Positions 7,686 to 16,600 of a stretch of DNA of 51,833 bases are shown here, piece by piece. Below the pieces are notes generated by a model. The model searched no databases, had not been told where the DNA came from, and saw only the letters and a program-made list of their open reading frames with translations. The stretch lies in the NCBI GenBank assembly GCA_041853585.1, contig JBGZSM010000076.1:1-51833 (forward strand), given 5' to 3'. Source of the DNA: JAUNKE01 sp041853585. Its GTDB lineage: Bacteria; Bacillota; Clostridia; Peptostreptococcales; Filifactoraceae. The position numbers and the translations under genes were made by a program. Within the stretch, counting starts at the first letter, position 1. Every line of letters starts with the position of its first letter.

Positions 7686-8855
7686 ATGCAACTCATTGAA
7701 ATATACGATAGCCAAGATTTTCGTAAAAATATTTTTGGGGCACTTTACTTTCAGCCCAAGCGAGTGATTTTTATACATCATCACGATGTACCGAAAGACC
7801 ACCTGCAGGGACACCGAAATGTTTTGCGTGAAAGATTGCCTGAAACGGAAATACAATTTATATCGGTTGACTTCAAAAGTTTCAAGCAGTTAGAGAATGC
7901 GGTTGACATCATTGCAAAGCGAAAAGAGCCCGACACCACGCTGGATTTGTACGGTGGAGAAGAGATTGTAAATCTGTATCTCAAAGAATGCTGCGAAAAA
8001 AGAGATTTTGACATCATCAATATCGATCCGATTCAAAAAACAATCATGAAATGGGACGATGGCAAATATACAATTCATCATATCAAGTTACCCCCCATTA
8101 CATTTCGAGAAATTGTCCGGCTACATGGCGGTGATATTACAGGAAATATGCATACAGCTCCCGACAGCGAGCGATTTGAGAATATTATTCGGATGGGGCA
8201 ATATGTTTTTTCGAATCAGAAAACATGGAAAATGACAACATCTTTTTTTCAAAAGGCAAAGGCGCAAAACTATTTTTTGGATGAGTACACGATTGCTGCG
8301 CCGATACAGTTTAAAAGTCAAAATAAAAAACAACATGTGGATATCGCTACATTGAAAAAATTGGAGGAAAACAATTTTATATACCATCTGAAAGTATATA
8401 AAAAACACGACAGAGAGTGGGTTTCTTTGCAAATAGCAGATGAGTTTTCAAAAGAAATGTTAATGACCACCGGAAATTGGCTTGAAGCATTCCTATATGC
8501 CGTTGCAAAAAAATCCGGATTCTTTTCGGAAGTATACCAGAGCGTAAAAATTGATTGGGATGGGAAAGAAACAACTTACAATGTCATCAACGAGATCGAC
8601 ATCATTTTGATGAAAAACGAAGTGCCGATTTTTATCTCATGCAAGATGAAAGATGTCAACGCATCGGCGCTTAATGAGTTGGAAGTATATGCGTCCGAGT
8701 TTGCAGGAGAATATGCCAAAAAAGTAATCGCAACGACAGATACCATAATTGAGAATTGCAGCATGTACCATCGATGCCGAGAACTAGATATCCAAATAAT
8801 TGATATTGATAAGCTCACCGGAAAAGAAGTCTTGGCATTTTACAAAAATTTATAG
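7686..8855 (+). CDS. Card1/Can2-like CARF-domain nuclease (DUF1887 family)
   Basis: The 389-residue product combines an N-terminal Rossmann-like CARF sensor (about 1-150, with a turn DLYGGEEIVNL near 87-97), a short winged-helix-like middle (about 165-250) and a C-terminal PD-(D/E)xK nuclease domain. Candidate catalytic residues are Glu267 in GNWLEAFL, Asp305 in INEIDIIL and Lys320 in FISCK, in the right order and spacing. This matches the Card1/Can2 family (about 370-390 residues), nucleases activated by cyclic tetra-adenylate made by Cas10, which cut single-stranded RNA and DNA or nick supercoiled DNA. It starts at an ATG after GGAGG. It is separated from the CorA-like gene by 74 nt and shares its strand. 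It gives this locus a second effector type. Confidence 0.8.
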   Translation: MQLIEIYDSQDFRKNIFGALYFQPKRVIFIHHHDVPKDHLQGHRNVLRERLPETEIQFISVDFKSFKQLENAVDIIAKRKEPDTTLDLYGGEEIVNLYLKECCEKRDFDIINIDPIQKTIMKWDDGKYTIHHIKLPPITFREIVRLHGGDITGNMHTAPDSERFENIIRMGQYVFSNQKTWKMTTSFFQKAKAQNYFLDEYTIAAPIQFKSQNKKQHVDIATLKKLEENNFIYHLKVYKKHDREWVSLQIADEFSKEMLMTTGNWLEAFLYAVAKKSGFFSEVYQSVKIDWDGKETTYNVINEIDIILMKNEVPIFISCKMKDVNASALNELEVYASEFAGEYAKKVIATTDTIIENCSMYHRCRELDIQIIDIDKLTGKEVLAFYKNL

Positions 8856-8904
8856 ATAAAGAACAAAGAAAAGAGTTATATATTAGGAAGGGATTTTTTA
8901 AACC

Positions 8905-9097
8905 AAAAAAGTCGGTCGGCCTCTGACGAATTGTGCTGACTGGATTGCATGGTTATCGATGATGGTAAAAAATGGCATTTTTGGTCGTTTTTCGGCAAAA
9001 AAGTCGGTCGATGAATACTCAAATTTTGACTCGGAGAAGGAATTTTGAAAAATGAATGCTTTTCGGGATTCCGACTGCGGGAGGTCGACCGACTTTT
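8905..9097. other. CRISPR leader-like region with repeated AAAAAAGTCGGTCG motif
   Basis: AAAAAAGTCGGTCG occurs at 8905-8918 and again at 8997-9010, and its complement CGACCGACTTTT lies at 9086-9097. The second and third can form a 12-bp stem. GTCGACC-type motifs are, from my recollection of published loci, common in leaders of CRISPR arrays. The stretch is non-coding and leads into the array promoter. Confidence 0.45.
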
Positions 9098-9102
9098 GAG
9101 GC

Positions 9103-9131
9103 TTGAAAAGGGCATAAATCTGTGATAGAAT
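9103..9131 (+). promoter_or_regulatory. Promoter for the CRISPR mini-array transcript
   Basis: A -35 box TTGAAA (9103-9108) and a -10 box TAGAAT (9126-9131) are separated by 17 nt. Transcription would start near 9138, about 30 nt before the first repeat. Confidence 0.6.
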
Positions 9132-9167
9132 AAATATGTAATTTCTCAACAGCTGATAACTTCGGTT

Positions 9168-9276
9168 GTTTTACCTTCCCTCTAAGGAATTGATACATCC
9201 TCTGCCATCTTTTCATATAGCTTTTCAACCTCTTGAAAAGCTATTAGTTTTACCTTCCCTCTAAGGATTATGATTT
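9168..9276 (+). CRISPR. Two-repeat, one-spacer CRISPR mini-array
   Basis: GTTTTACCTTCCCTCTAAGG occurs at 9168-9187 and 9247-9266. The first copy continues AATTGATAC to 9196, so the repeat is 29 nt and would leave an 8-nt crRNA handle ATTGATAC. The second copy is degenerate at its 3' end, as terminal repeats often are. The reverse complement (starting GTATCAATTCCTT) matches the well-known GTTTCAATTCC repeat class of type I and III systems. The single spacer is 9197-9246, 50 nt, longer than the usual 35-40 nt. An upstream promoter and downstream terminator give + strand transcription. It is probably a reduced array served by the adjacent Cmr genes. Confidence 0.6.
9217..9244 (+). repeat. Perfect 12-bp hairpin inside the spacer
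   Basis: ATAGCTTTTCAA (9217-9228) and TTGAAAAGCTAT (9233-9244) are exact inverted complements with a 4-nt loop, CCTC. This would fold within the crRNA guide itself. An outer pairing CGGTTGTTT (9163-9171) with AAACAACCG (9285-9293) could close the whole repeat-spacer-repeat segment. Confidence 0.7.
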
Positions 9277-9316
9277 GCCTTTTCAAACAACCGACTGAAA
9301 CAAGAAATGTATAATG

Positions 9317-9344
9317 GAATTCGCGATGCTGCGGATTCTTTTTT
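9317..9344 (+). terminator. Rho-independent terminator of the mini-array transcript
   Basis: GAATTCGC (9317-9324) pairs with GCGGATTC (9331-9338) around a 6-nt loop and is followed by six T. It closes a transcription unit of about 207 nt starting near 9138. Confidence 0.65.
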
Positions 9345-9382
9345 GTTTTGAAATGGATTTTGGGAATTTGAAACCAAGTGAG

Positions 9383-9561
9383 GAATTTAAAGTACAGAAA
9401 CGAATTTACATAAATCCGTTCCGATAGAACGGCGGAACGAAGAGGTCTTCGTTCCCTACAAGTTATTCAAGATAAATTTGAGAGGGGAACTACACCTTTG
9501 GATTGAATTTAAAGTACAGAAACGAATTTACATATTTCCGTTCCGATGGAACGGCGGAACG
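9383..9561. repeat. Pair of 57-bp direct repeats
   Basis: Copies at 9383-9439 and 9505-9561 begin GAATTTAAAGTACAGAAACG and end GGAACGGCGGAACG, with only a few differences (near the middle, AAA versus TTT and A versus G). They are part of the dispersed family also seen at 34961-35250. No coding function is seen. Confidence 0.8.
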
Positions 9562-9696
9562 GTGGGATTCTAGACTAACCGGATTTTCAAGCAGAGTGAT
9601 GAAAATCTTTGGTAGGTCACATGCATGGGTTGACGAGATATACAACGACCGCAGGGAGATTGTATGTCCGTAACCTACTGCCACCGTTCCCTACAA
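9562..9696 (-). repeat. Dispersed repeat family, copy 1 (minus orientation)
   Basis: Read on the minus strand this segment has GTAGGGAACGGTGGCAGTAG, then TACGGACATACAATCTCCCT, then CTCGTCAACCCATGCATG, then TGCTTGAAAATC. The same ordered blocks occur on the plus strand at 34961-35155. A short open frame on the minus strand (VGYGHTISL...) is also recognisable in the other copy but is interrupted there by a stop, so it is unlikely to be a real gene. Confidence 0.75.
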
Positions 9697-9796
9697 AATG
9701 ACACTTCCTCGCAAAAGTTTCAACGCAAAAAGTTTCTCGGCTACCACAAAATCAGCTGTCTTGTCAAGAAAAATTTCCCAAACGACAAAAAGTACC

Positions 9797-9825
9797 TTGA
9801 AAAATCGTCTCAAATGTGATAAACT
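9797..9825 (+). promoter_or_regulatory. Probable rpoB promoter
   Basis: TTGAAA (9797-9802) and TAAACT (9820-9825) are spaced by 17 nt, leaving a leader of about 70 nt before rpoB. This is the only good sigma-A-like pair in the gap before the gene. The region between 9697 and 9796 shows nothing else. Confidence 0.5.
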
Positions 9826-9904
9826 ACAATAATGCTAATAGAACAAAATGGGTAATTATGACTTATTTTAGATTCTTTTTAATTTATTGAGAGGTGAAAT
9901 CTGA

Positions 9905-12900
9905 ATGCCACATCCACATCCTATTCAAATCGGAAAACGAGAGAGAATGAGTTTTTCAAGGATAAACGAAGTGACGAGTTTGCCGAATCTGATTGAGATT
10001 CAGCTGGATTCTTACAAATGGTTTATCGAAGAAGGACTGCGTGAAGTTTTTGAGGAAGTTTTTCCGATTGAAGATTATACCGGTAATATTCGATTGGAAT
10101 TTGTAGACTACTATTTGGAGGACGAGTCCAAATACGATGTTGAAGAAAGTAAAGAGCGTGATGTCAACTACGCGAGCCCGTTGCGCGTGCGCGTGAAGTT
10201 GATAGTACCGGATGAAGACGGCTCGAAGATAGTGAAAAATGAGGGTGGAGAACCTGTGTTCCTCGGGGATTTTCCATTGATGACAGATAAGGGAACATTT
10301 ATTATCAACGGTGCCGAGCGTGTTATCGTCAGTCAGTTGGTGCGTTCTCCGGGCGTATATTATGCGCAGGAGATTGACAAGTCGGGGAAAAAACTGATTT
10401 CTGCAACGGTTATCCCGAATCGTGGAGCTTGGCTTGAATATGAAACGGATTCGAATGATATTGTTTCGGTTCGAGTGGACCGCGATCGAAAACAACCGAT
10501 TACGATGCTGCTTAGAGCATTCGGGTATACGACCAATGATTTGATTCGTGACTTGATTGGAGAGGACGAGCGATTGGAGGCGACGCTTGGTAAGGACAGC
10601 ACGACTTCGAGAGAAGAGGCGCTTATCGAAATGTATAAAAAGCTTCGTCCGGGCGAGCCACCGACTTTGGAATCGGCTGAGTCTTTGTTCAATTCATTGT
10701 TCTTTGACCCGAAACGATATGACCTTGCGAAAGTCGGTCGTTTCAAATTTAATAAAAAACTGGCGATTTCGGGCAGAGCGACGGGTCGAGTCTTGTCCCG
10801 CGATGTATTCAATCCGAATACGGGCGAGATGATGTTCCCGAAAGGCTATCGATTGAATTTCGATGAATGCGGCGAGATTGAAGATACCGGATTGGATTCG
10901 GTTTTCGTTTACAGCGATGATGACAAAGAGGTGAAGATTGTCGGAAACCGATTTGTTGATATAAATAAATATGTGAATTTTGACATCAGCCACCTGAAAA
11001 TTAAGGAGAAGGTTCGCTTTGCGGTGCTCCAGGAACTTTTGGCAGAGGCGAAGGATGATGCGGAGCTTTTGGAACTGTTGAGCAAGAACAAGCGTCGATT
11101 GGTGCCGAAGCATATTACGGTGGAAGACATCGTCGCATCGGTGAGCTATCAGTTCAACTTGTTGAGCGGCGTCGGACATGTGGACGATATCGACCATTTG
11201 GGCAATCGTCGAGTTCGCTCGGTCGGTGAGCTTTTGCAAAACCAATTCCGAATCGGTCTGTCGAGAATGGAGCGTGTCGTGCGGGAGCGTATGACGGTTC
11301 AGGATACGATGGAATTGACTCCGAACTCGCTTATCAATATTCGTCCGGTGACGGCGGCGATTAAAGAGTTCTTCGGCTCTTCACAGCTTTCTCAATTTAT
11401 GGATCAGAACAATCCGTTGTCCGAGCTTACGCATAAGCGAAGATTGTCGGCTCTCGGGCCGGGCGGTTTGTCAAGAGACCGAGCGGGATTTGAGGTGCGA
11501 GATGTTCACTATTCGCATTACGGAAGAATGTGTCCGATTGAGACGCCGGAGGGTCCGAATATCGGATTGATAAACTCCTTGTCGGTGTATGCAAAAATCA
11601 ACGAATACGGATTTATCGAGTCGCCTTATCGAAAGGTGGACAAAAAAACAGGAATTGTTACCGATGAAATTATTTATTTGACGGCAGATCAGGAAGATTT
11701 ATATATTCGTGCACAGGCCAATGAGCCATTGGATGCGGAAGGTCATTTTGTCAACGAGCGTGTGGCTTGTCGAACCGTTGCCGGTTCGGTTCAGCTGATT
11801 CCGCGTGAGGATGTTGACTTTATGGATGTTTCGCCGAAGCAGGTGGTTTCGGTCGCGACGGCGATGATTCCGTTCTTGGAAAACGACGACGCGAACCGTG
11901 CGCTGATGGGCTCGAACATGCAGCGTCAGGCGGTACCGCTTGTTCGCAGAGAGGCACCGATTATCGGAACATCGATTGAGTATCGCTCAGCGGTAGACTC
12001 CGGTGCAGTGGTCGTCGCAAAAAATGCGGGTGTTGTGCAAAAGGTTTCTGCAAATGCAGTCGTTATCAAAACGGACAACGGCTCGCAGGATTTGTATAAA
12101 TTGCTCAAGTTCAAAAGGTCAAACCAGGGAACATGCATCAATCAAATTCCGGTTGTGAATGTGGGCGACCGTGTTGAAGTCGGCGAGGTGGTCGCGGACG
12201 GACCGGCGACCGACCATGGTGAAATCGCATTGGGAAGAAACTGCCTAATCGGTTTTATGACTTGGGAAGGCTACAACTATGAGGACGCGATTCTAATCAA
12301 CGAGCGATTGGTTCGCGAGGACAGATTGTCAACGATTCATATCGAAGAATATGAATCCGAGGCGCGTGATACGAAACTCGGACCGGAGGAAATCACTCGA
12401 GATATTCCGAATGTCGGAGAAGATGCACTCAAGAATTTGGACGAGCGCGGAATCATTCGAATCGGAGCCGAGGTGGAAGCGGGCGATATCTTAGTCGGAA
12501 AAGTTACGCCGAAGGGTGAGACGGAAATCACGCCGGAAGAGAGATTGCTTCGAGCGATTTTTGCGGAAAAGGCGAGAGAAGTTCGAGACACTTCGCTCAA
12601 AGTTCCACATGGAGAATCGGGTATCATCGTGGATATCAAAGTGTTCTCCAGAGAAAGAGGCGACGAATTGCCATCGGGCGTAAACGAATTGGTTCGTTGC
12701 TACATTGCAAAGAAGAGAAAAATAAATGTCGGTGACAAAATGGCGGGTCGCCATGGAAACAAAGGGGTAATTTCAAGAATTCTCCCTGAGGAAGACATGC
12801 CGTTCATGCCGGACGGAACACCGCTTGAAATTGTACTCAACCCGCTGGGTGTACCTTCGCGTATGAACATCGGTCAGGTGCTTGAAGTTCACCTCGGACT

Positions 12901-13633
12901 TGCCGCCAAAAAATTAGGCTGGCATGTCGCAACGCCGGTATTTGACGGAGCGAACGAAGAGGACATCTTTAACGCACTTGAATTGGCGGGTTATGATAGA
13001 GATGGTAAAATCCAGCTTCAGGATGGACGAACCGGTGAGTATTTTGACAATCGCGTGACGGTGGGCTACATGTATATGCTCAAACTGCATCACTTGGTTG
13101 ATGACAAAATCCACGCTCGTTCCACCGGGCCATATTCTCTGGTTACGCAGCAGCCGCTCGGCGGTAAGGCGCAGTTCGGCGGACAGCGTTTCGGAGAGAT
13201 GGAGGTTTGGGCACTGGAGGCTTACGGTGCGGCGCATACCTTGCAGGAAATCCTGACGGTAAAATCGGACGATGTCGTGGGTCGTGTGCGGACCTACGAG
13301 TCGATTGTCAAAGGACAAAATATTCCGGAGCCGGGCATTCCGGAGTCGTTCAAAGTTCTTATCAAGGAACTTCAATCGCTTTGCTTGGATGTAAAATTGC
13401 TTACTGAAAATGATGAAGAAATCGAAGTTCGCGATGGAGTGGATGACTATGTGGTATCGGATTCGATTGTGAAAGAAGAGTATGTCGAAGAAGAGCGCGA
13501 CGATATGATTGAGGTGGATATTACACGAGATGCAAGCTCGGACAGCGCATACTATGAGATACCGGAGCAGGATGATGACGACATCATCGATGACGACAAT
13601 GACTTCTATGACGACGACGATGAGGATTTTTAA
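9905..13633 (+). CDS. rpoB: RNA polymerase beta subunit RpoB
   Basis: This is the beta subunit of bacterial RNA polymerase and forms one jaw of the catalytic cleft. The 1242-residue product starts with the Firmicutes-type RERMSFSRI...LPNLIEIQLDSYKWF and has the rifampicin-pocket segment SQLSQFMDQNNPLSELTHKR with the usual drug-sensitive residues. It also has the conserved RDVHYSHYGRMCPIETPEGPN block, GEIALGRNCLIGFMTWEGYNYEDAI, KMAGRHGNKGV, and the switch region KAQFGGQRFGEMEVWALEAYGAA. The ATG at 9905 follows GAGAGGTGAAA. The C-terminal tail (about the last 45 residues) is unusually acidic, ending in runs of Asp. rpoC follows after 50 nt. No rplJ/rplL precedes it, unlike most Bacillota. Confidence 0.98.
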   Translation: MPHPHPIQIGKRERMSFSRINEVTSLPNLIEIQLDSYKWFIEEGLREVFEEVFPIEDYTGNIRLEFVDYYLEDESKYDVEESKERDVNYASPLRVRVKLIVPDEDGSKIVKNEGGEPVFLGDFPLMTDKGTFIINGAERVIVSQLVRSPGVYYAQEIDKSGKKLISATVIPNRGAWLEYETDSNDIVSVRVDRDRKQPITMLLRAFGYTTNDLIRDLIGEDERLEATLGKDSTTSREEALIEMYKKLRPGEPPTLESAESLFNSLFFDPKRYDLAKVGRFKFNKKLAISGRATGRVLSRDVFNPNTGEMMFPKGYRLNFDECGEIEDTGLDSVFVYSDDDKEVKIVGNRFVDINKYVNFDISHLKIKEKVRFAVLQELLAEAKDDAELLELLSKNKRRLVPKHITVEDIVASVSYQFNLLSGVGHVDDIDHLGNRRVRSVGELLQNQFRIGLSRMERVVRERMTVQDTMELTPNSLINIRPVTAAIKEFFGSSQLSQFMDQNNPLSELTHKRRLSALGPGGLSRDRAGFEVRDVHYSHYGRMCPIETPEGPNIGLINSLSVYAKINEYGFIESPYRKVDKKTGIVTDEIIYLTADQEDLYIRAQANEPLDAEGHFVNERVACRTVAGSVQLIPREDVDFMDVSPKQVVSVATAMIPFLENDDANRALMGSNMQRQAVPLVRREAPIIGTSIEYRSAVDSGAVVVAKNAGVVQKVSANAVVIKTDNGSQDLYKLLKFKRSNQGTCINQIPVVNVGDRVEVGEVVADGPATDHGEIALGRNCLIGFMTWEGYNYEDAILINERLVREDRLSTIHIEEYESEARDTKLGPEEITRDIPNVGEDALKNLDERGIIRIGAEVEAGDILVGKVTPKGETEITPEERLLRAIFAEKAREVRDTSLKVPHGESGIIVDIKVFSRERGDELPSGVNELVRCYIAKKRKINVGDKMAGRHGNKGVISRILPEEDMPFMPDGTPLEIVLNPLGVPSRMNIGQVLEVHLGLAAKKLGWHVATPVFDGANEEDIFNALELAGYDRDGKIQLQDGRTGEYFDNRVTVGYMYMLKLHHLVDDKIHARSTGPYSLVTQQPLGGKAQFGGQRFGEMEVWALEAYGAAHTLQEILTVKSDDVVGRVRTYESIVKGQNIPEPGIPESFKVLIKELQSLCLDVKLLTENDEEIEVRDGVDDYVVSDSIVKEEYVEEERDDMIEVDITRDASSDSAYYEIPEQDDDDIIDDDNDFYDDDDEDF

Positions 13634-13683
13634 CTTTTGCTCACAATTTCCGTATGAATTAAAAATGAAGGGAGCGACACTCC

Positions 13684-16600
13684 TTGTTTGAATTAGAAAA
13701 TTTTGAATCAATAAGAATCGGTTTGGCATCGTCCGACAAAGTCCGCGAATGGTCTTACGGCGAGGTAAAGAAACCGGAAACAATCAACTATAGAACGCTC
13801 AAACCGGAAAAAGACGGTTTGTTCTGCGAGGCAATTTTCGGCCCGACCAAGGACTGGGAATGTCATTGTGGAAAATACAAAAAAGACAGAGCTCGACACA
13901 AGGGAGTAATCTGTGACAAATGTGGGGTTGAAGTAACCAGAGCGAAAGTTCGACGCGAGCGTATGGGTCATATCGAATTGGCAACGCCGGTTTCTCACAT
14001 TTGGTATTTCAAAGGCATTCCGTCTCGAATGGGATTGCTTTTGGATATGTCTCCGCGATTGTTGGAAAAGGTATTGTACTTTGCCAACTATGTCGTCATC
14101 GACGCGATGGAGACCGACCTTGTGGAAAACACTTTGCTGACGGAAAAAGAATATCGCGATGCGATTGATAAATTCGGCCGTAATTCTTTTGTTGCGAAAA
14201 TGGGTGCGGAAGCCATCAAGGAAATTTTGCAAAAAATTGACTTGGAGGAGCTTTCCAAAGAACTCAAAGCGCGACTCAGAGATGCGACCGGTCAAAAGCG
14301 TGTCAAAACGATTCGTCGTTTGGAAGTGGTCGATGCGCTTCGCCAATCAGGCAATGACCCGTCGTGGATGATTCTCGATGTGGTGCCGGTAATTCCGCCG
14401 GAGCTTCGTCCGATGGTACAGCTTGACGGCGGTCGATTTGCAACTTCCGACCTCAACGATTTGTACCGACGCGTTATCAATCGTAACAATCGTTTGAAAA
14501 AATTGCTTGAGCTCGGCGCGCCGGACATCATCGTGCGCAATGAGAAAAGAATGTTGCAGGAAGCGGTTGACGCTTTGATAGACAATGGTCGAAAAGGAAG
14601 ACCGGTTACGGGACCGGGCAACCGACCGCTCAAATCGCTTTCGGACATGCTCAAAGGGAAGCAGGGTCGATTTAGACAAAACCTGCTCGGTAAGCGTGTC
14701 GACTATTCCGGTCGTTCGGTTATTGTCGTCGGACCGGAGCTCAAATTCTATCAATGCGGTTTGCCGAAGACGATGGCGCTTGAGCTGTTCAAACCATTTG
14801 TCATGAATGAGCTCGTAGCGCGGGGATATTCGCAAAATATCAAAAATGCAAAGCGCTTGGTGGAAAAAGTGCGTCCGGAAGTGTGGGATGTGCTCGAAGA
14901 AGTTATTCAAGGGCATCCGGTGCTGCTGAATCGTGCGCCGACACTTCACCGTTTGGGAATCCAAGCATTTGAGCCGGTACTCGTGGAAGGAAAAGCAATC
15001 AAATTGCATCCGCTCGTTTGTACGGCATACAATGCGGACTTCGACGGCGACCAGATGGCGGTCCATGTGCCGTTGTCCGTAGAGGCTCAAGCAGAGGGAA
15101 GATTCCTGATGCTCTCGCCGAACAATATTTTGGCACCGAAAGACGGTTCGCCGATTACGACACCGTCACAGGATATGGTGCTCGGCTCCTACTACTTGAC
15201 GATGGAAGAGCCGGGAGCAAAAGGTACGGGAATGATTTTCAAAGATTACAATGAAATGATTTTGGCGTACTACAATAAGCAAGTTCATCTTCATGCGCGC
15301 GTCAAAGTGCGTGTGAAACTGGATGCGGAAGACAAAGGTCAGTTGGTGGAATCGACCGTTGGACGATTCATCTTCAACCAAAATGTTCCGCAGGATTTAG
15401 GATATATCAATCGAGAAGTGGACAAATATTCACTCGAAGTGGATTTTGTCTTGAGCAAGAGCCAGCTCGGCAAAGTAATCGACAGATGCTTCAGACGACA
15501 TGGAAATACGGAAACCGCGCTGATGCTCGACAAGGTAAAAAATCTCGGATTCCGATATTCGACCAAGGGAGCGATTACCGTTTCCGTAGCGGATATGGAA
15601 ATTCCGGAAGAGAAAAAATCACTCATTGCCGAGGCGGAGCAAAAGGTTGCGGTTTATGAAAAATCATATCGTCGCGGATTGATGTCCAACGACGAGCGCT
15701 ATGACCGCGTTATCGAAACTTGGTCGAAGACGACGGATATGGTAACGGATGCGCTGATGAGAAATCTCGGTGACTTGAACAATATCAACATCATGGCGGT
15801 ATCGGGAGCGCGTGGTTCCAAAAACCAAATTCGTCAGCTTGCGGGAATGCGTGGTCTGATGGCGAATGCATCCGGTAAGACGGTCGAGATTCCGATAAAA
15901 TCCAACTTCCGTGAAGGACTGACCGTTTTGGAATACTTTACATCATCGCATGGTGCGCGTAAAGGACTTGCCGATACGGCGCTGAGAACGGCGGACTCCG
16001 GATATTTGACGAGAAGATTGGTCGATGTTTCGCAGGATGTCATCATTCGAGAGTTGGATTGCGGAACGACTGAAGGAATCGAAGTACGAGCATTCCGAGA
16101 CGGAAATGAAGAAATAGAAAAATTATATGACCGAATCGTCGGACGATATCCGGTCAGCGACATCGTTCATCCGCAAACCAAAGAAGTGATTGTCCACAGC
16201 GAAGACATGATTACCGAGGAAAAAGCGGAAGCGGTTATCGCGGCGGGAATTGAATCCGTAGTCTTGCGTACCGTACTCAACTGCGAATCCAAGCATGGAG
16301 TCTGTGCAAAATGTTATGGACGAAACTTGGCGACCGGCAAAAATGTCAATGTGGGTGAAGCGGTCGGAATTATCGCAGCGCAATCCATCGGTGAGCCGGG
16401 TACTCAGCTTACGATGAGAACATTCCATACGGGCGGAGTTGCCGGCGGCGATATCACGCAAGGTCTTCCGAGGGTTGAGGAGCTTTTCGAAGCTCGAAAA
16501 CCGAAAGGATTGGCAACCATCACCGAAGTGGCGGGCGTTGTTCACTTCGTCGAAAAAGGAAAGCGTAGCGATATCATCGTCATCGCCGACGACGGCGTAG

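Noticed and set aside
9019..9228. Minus-strand frame of 69 residues across the CRISPR leader and spacer
   Set aside because: No start signal, and it runs through repeat and promoter sequence; explained by the array.
9490..9684. 64-residue minus-strand frame with VGYGHTISL pattern
   Set aside because: It lies in the dispersed repeat; the other copy at 34979 carries a stop in the same frame.
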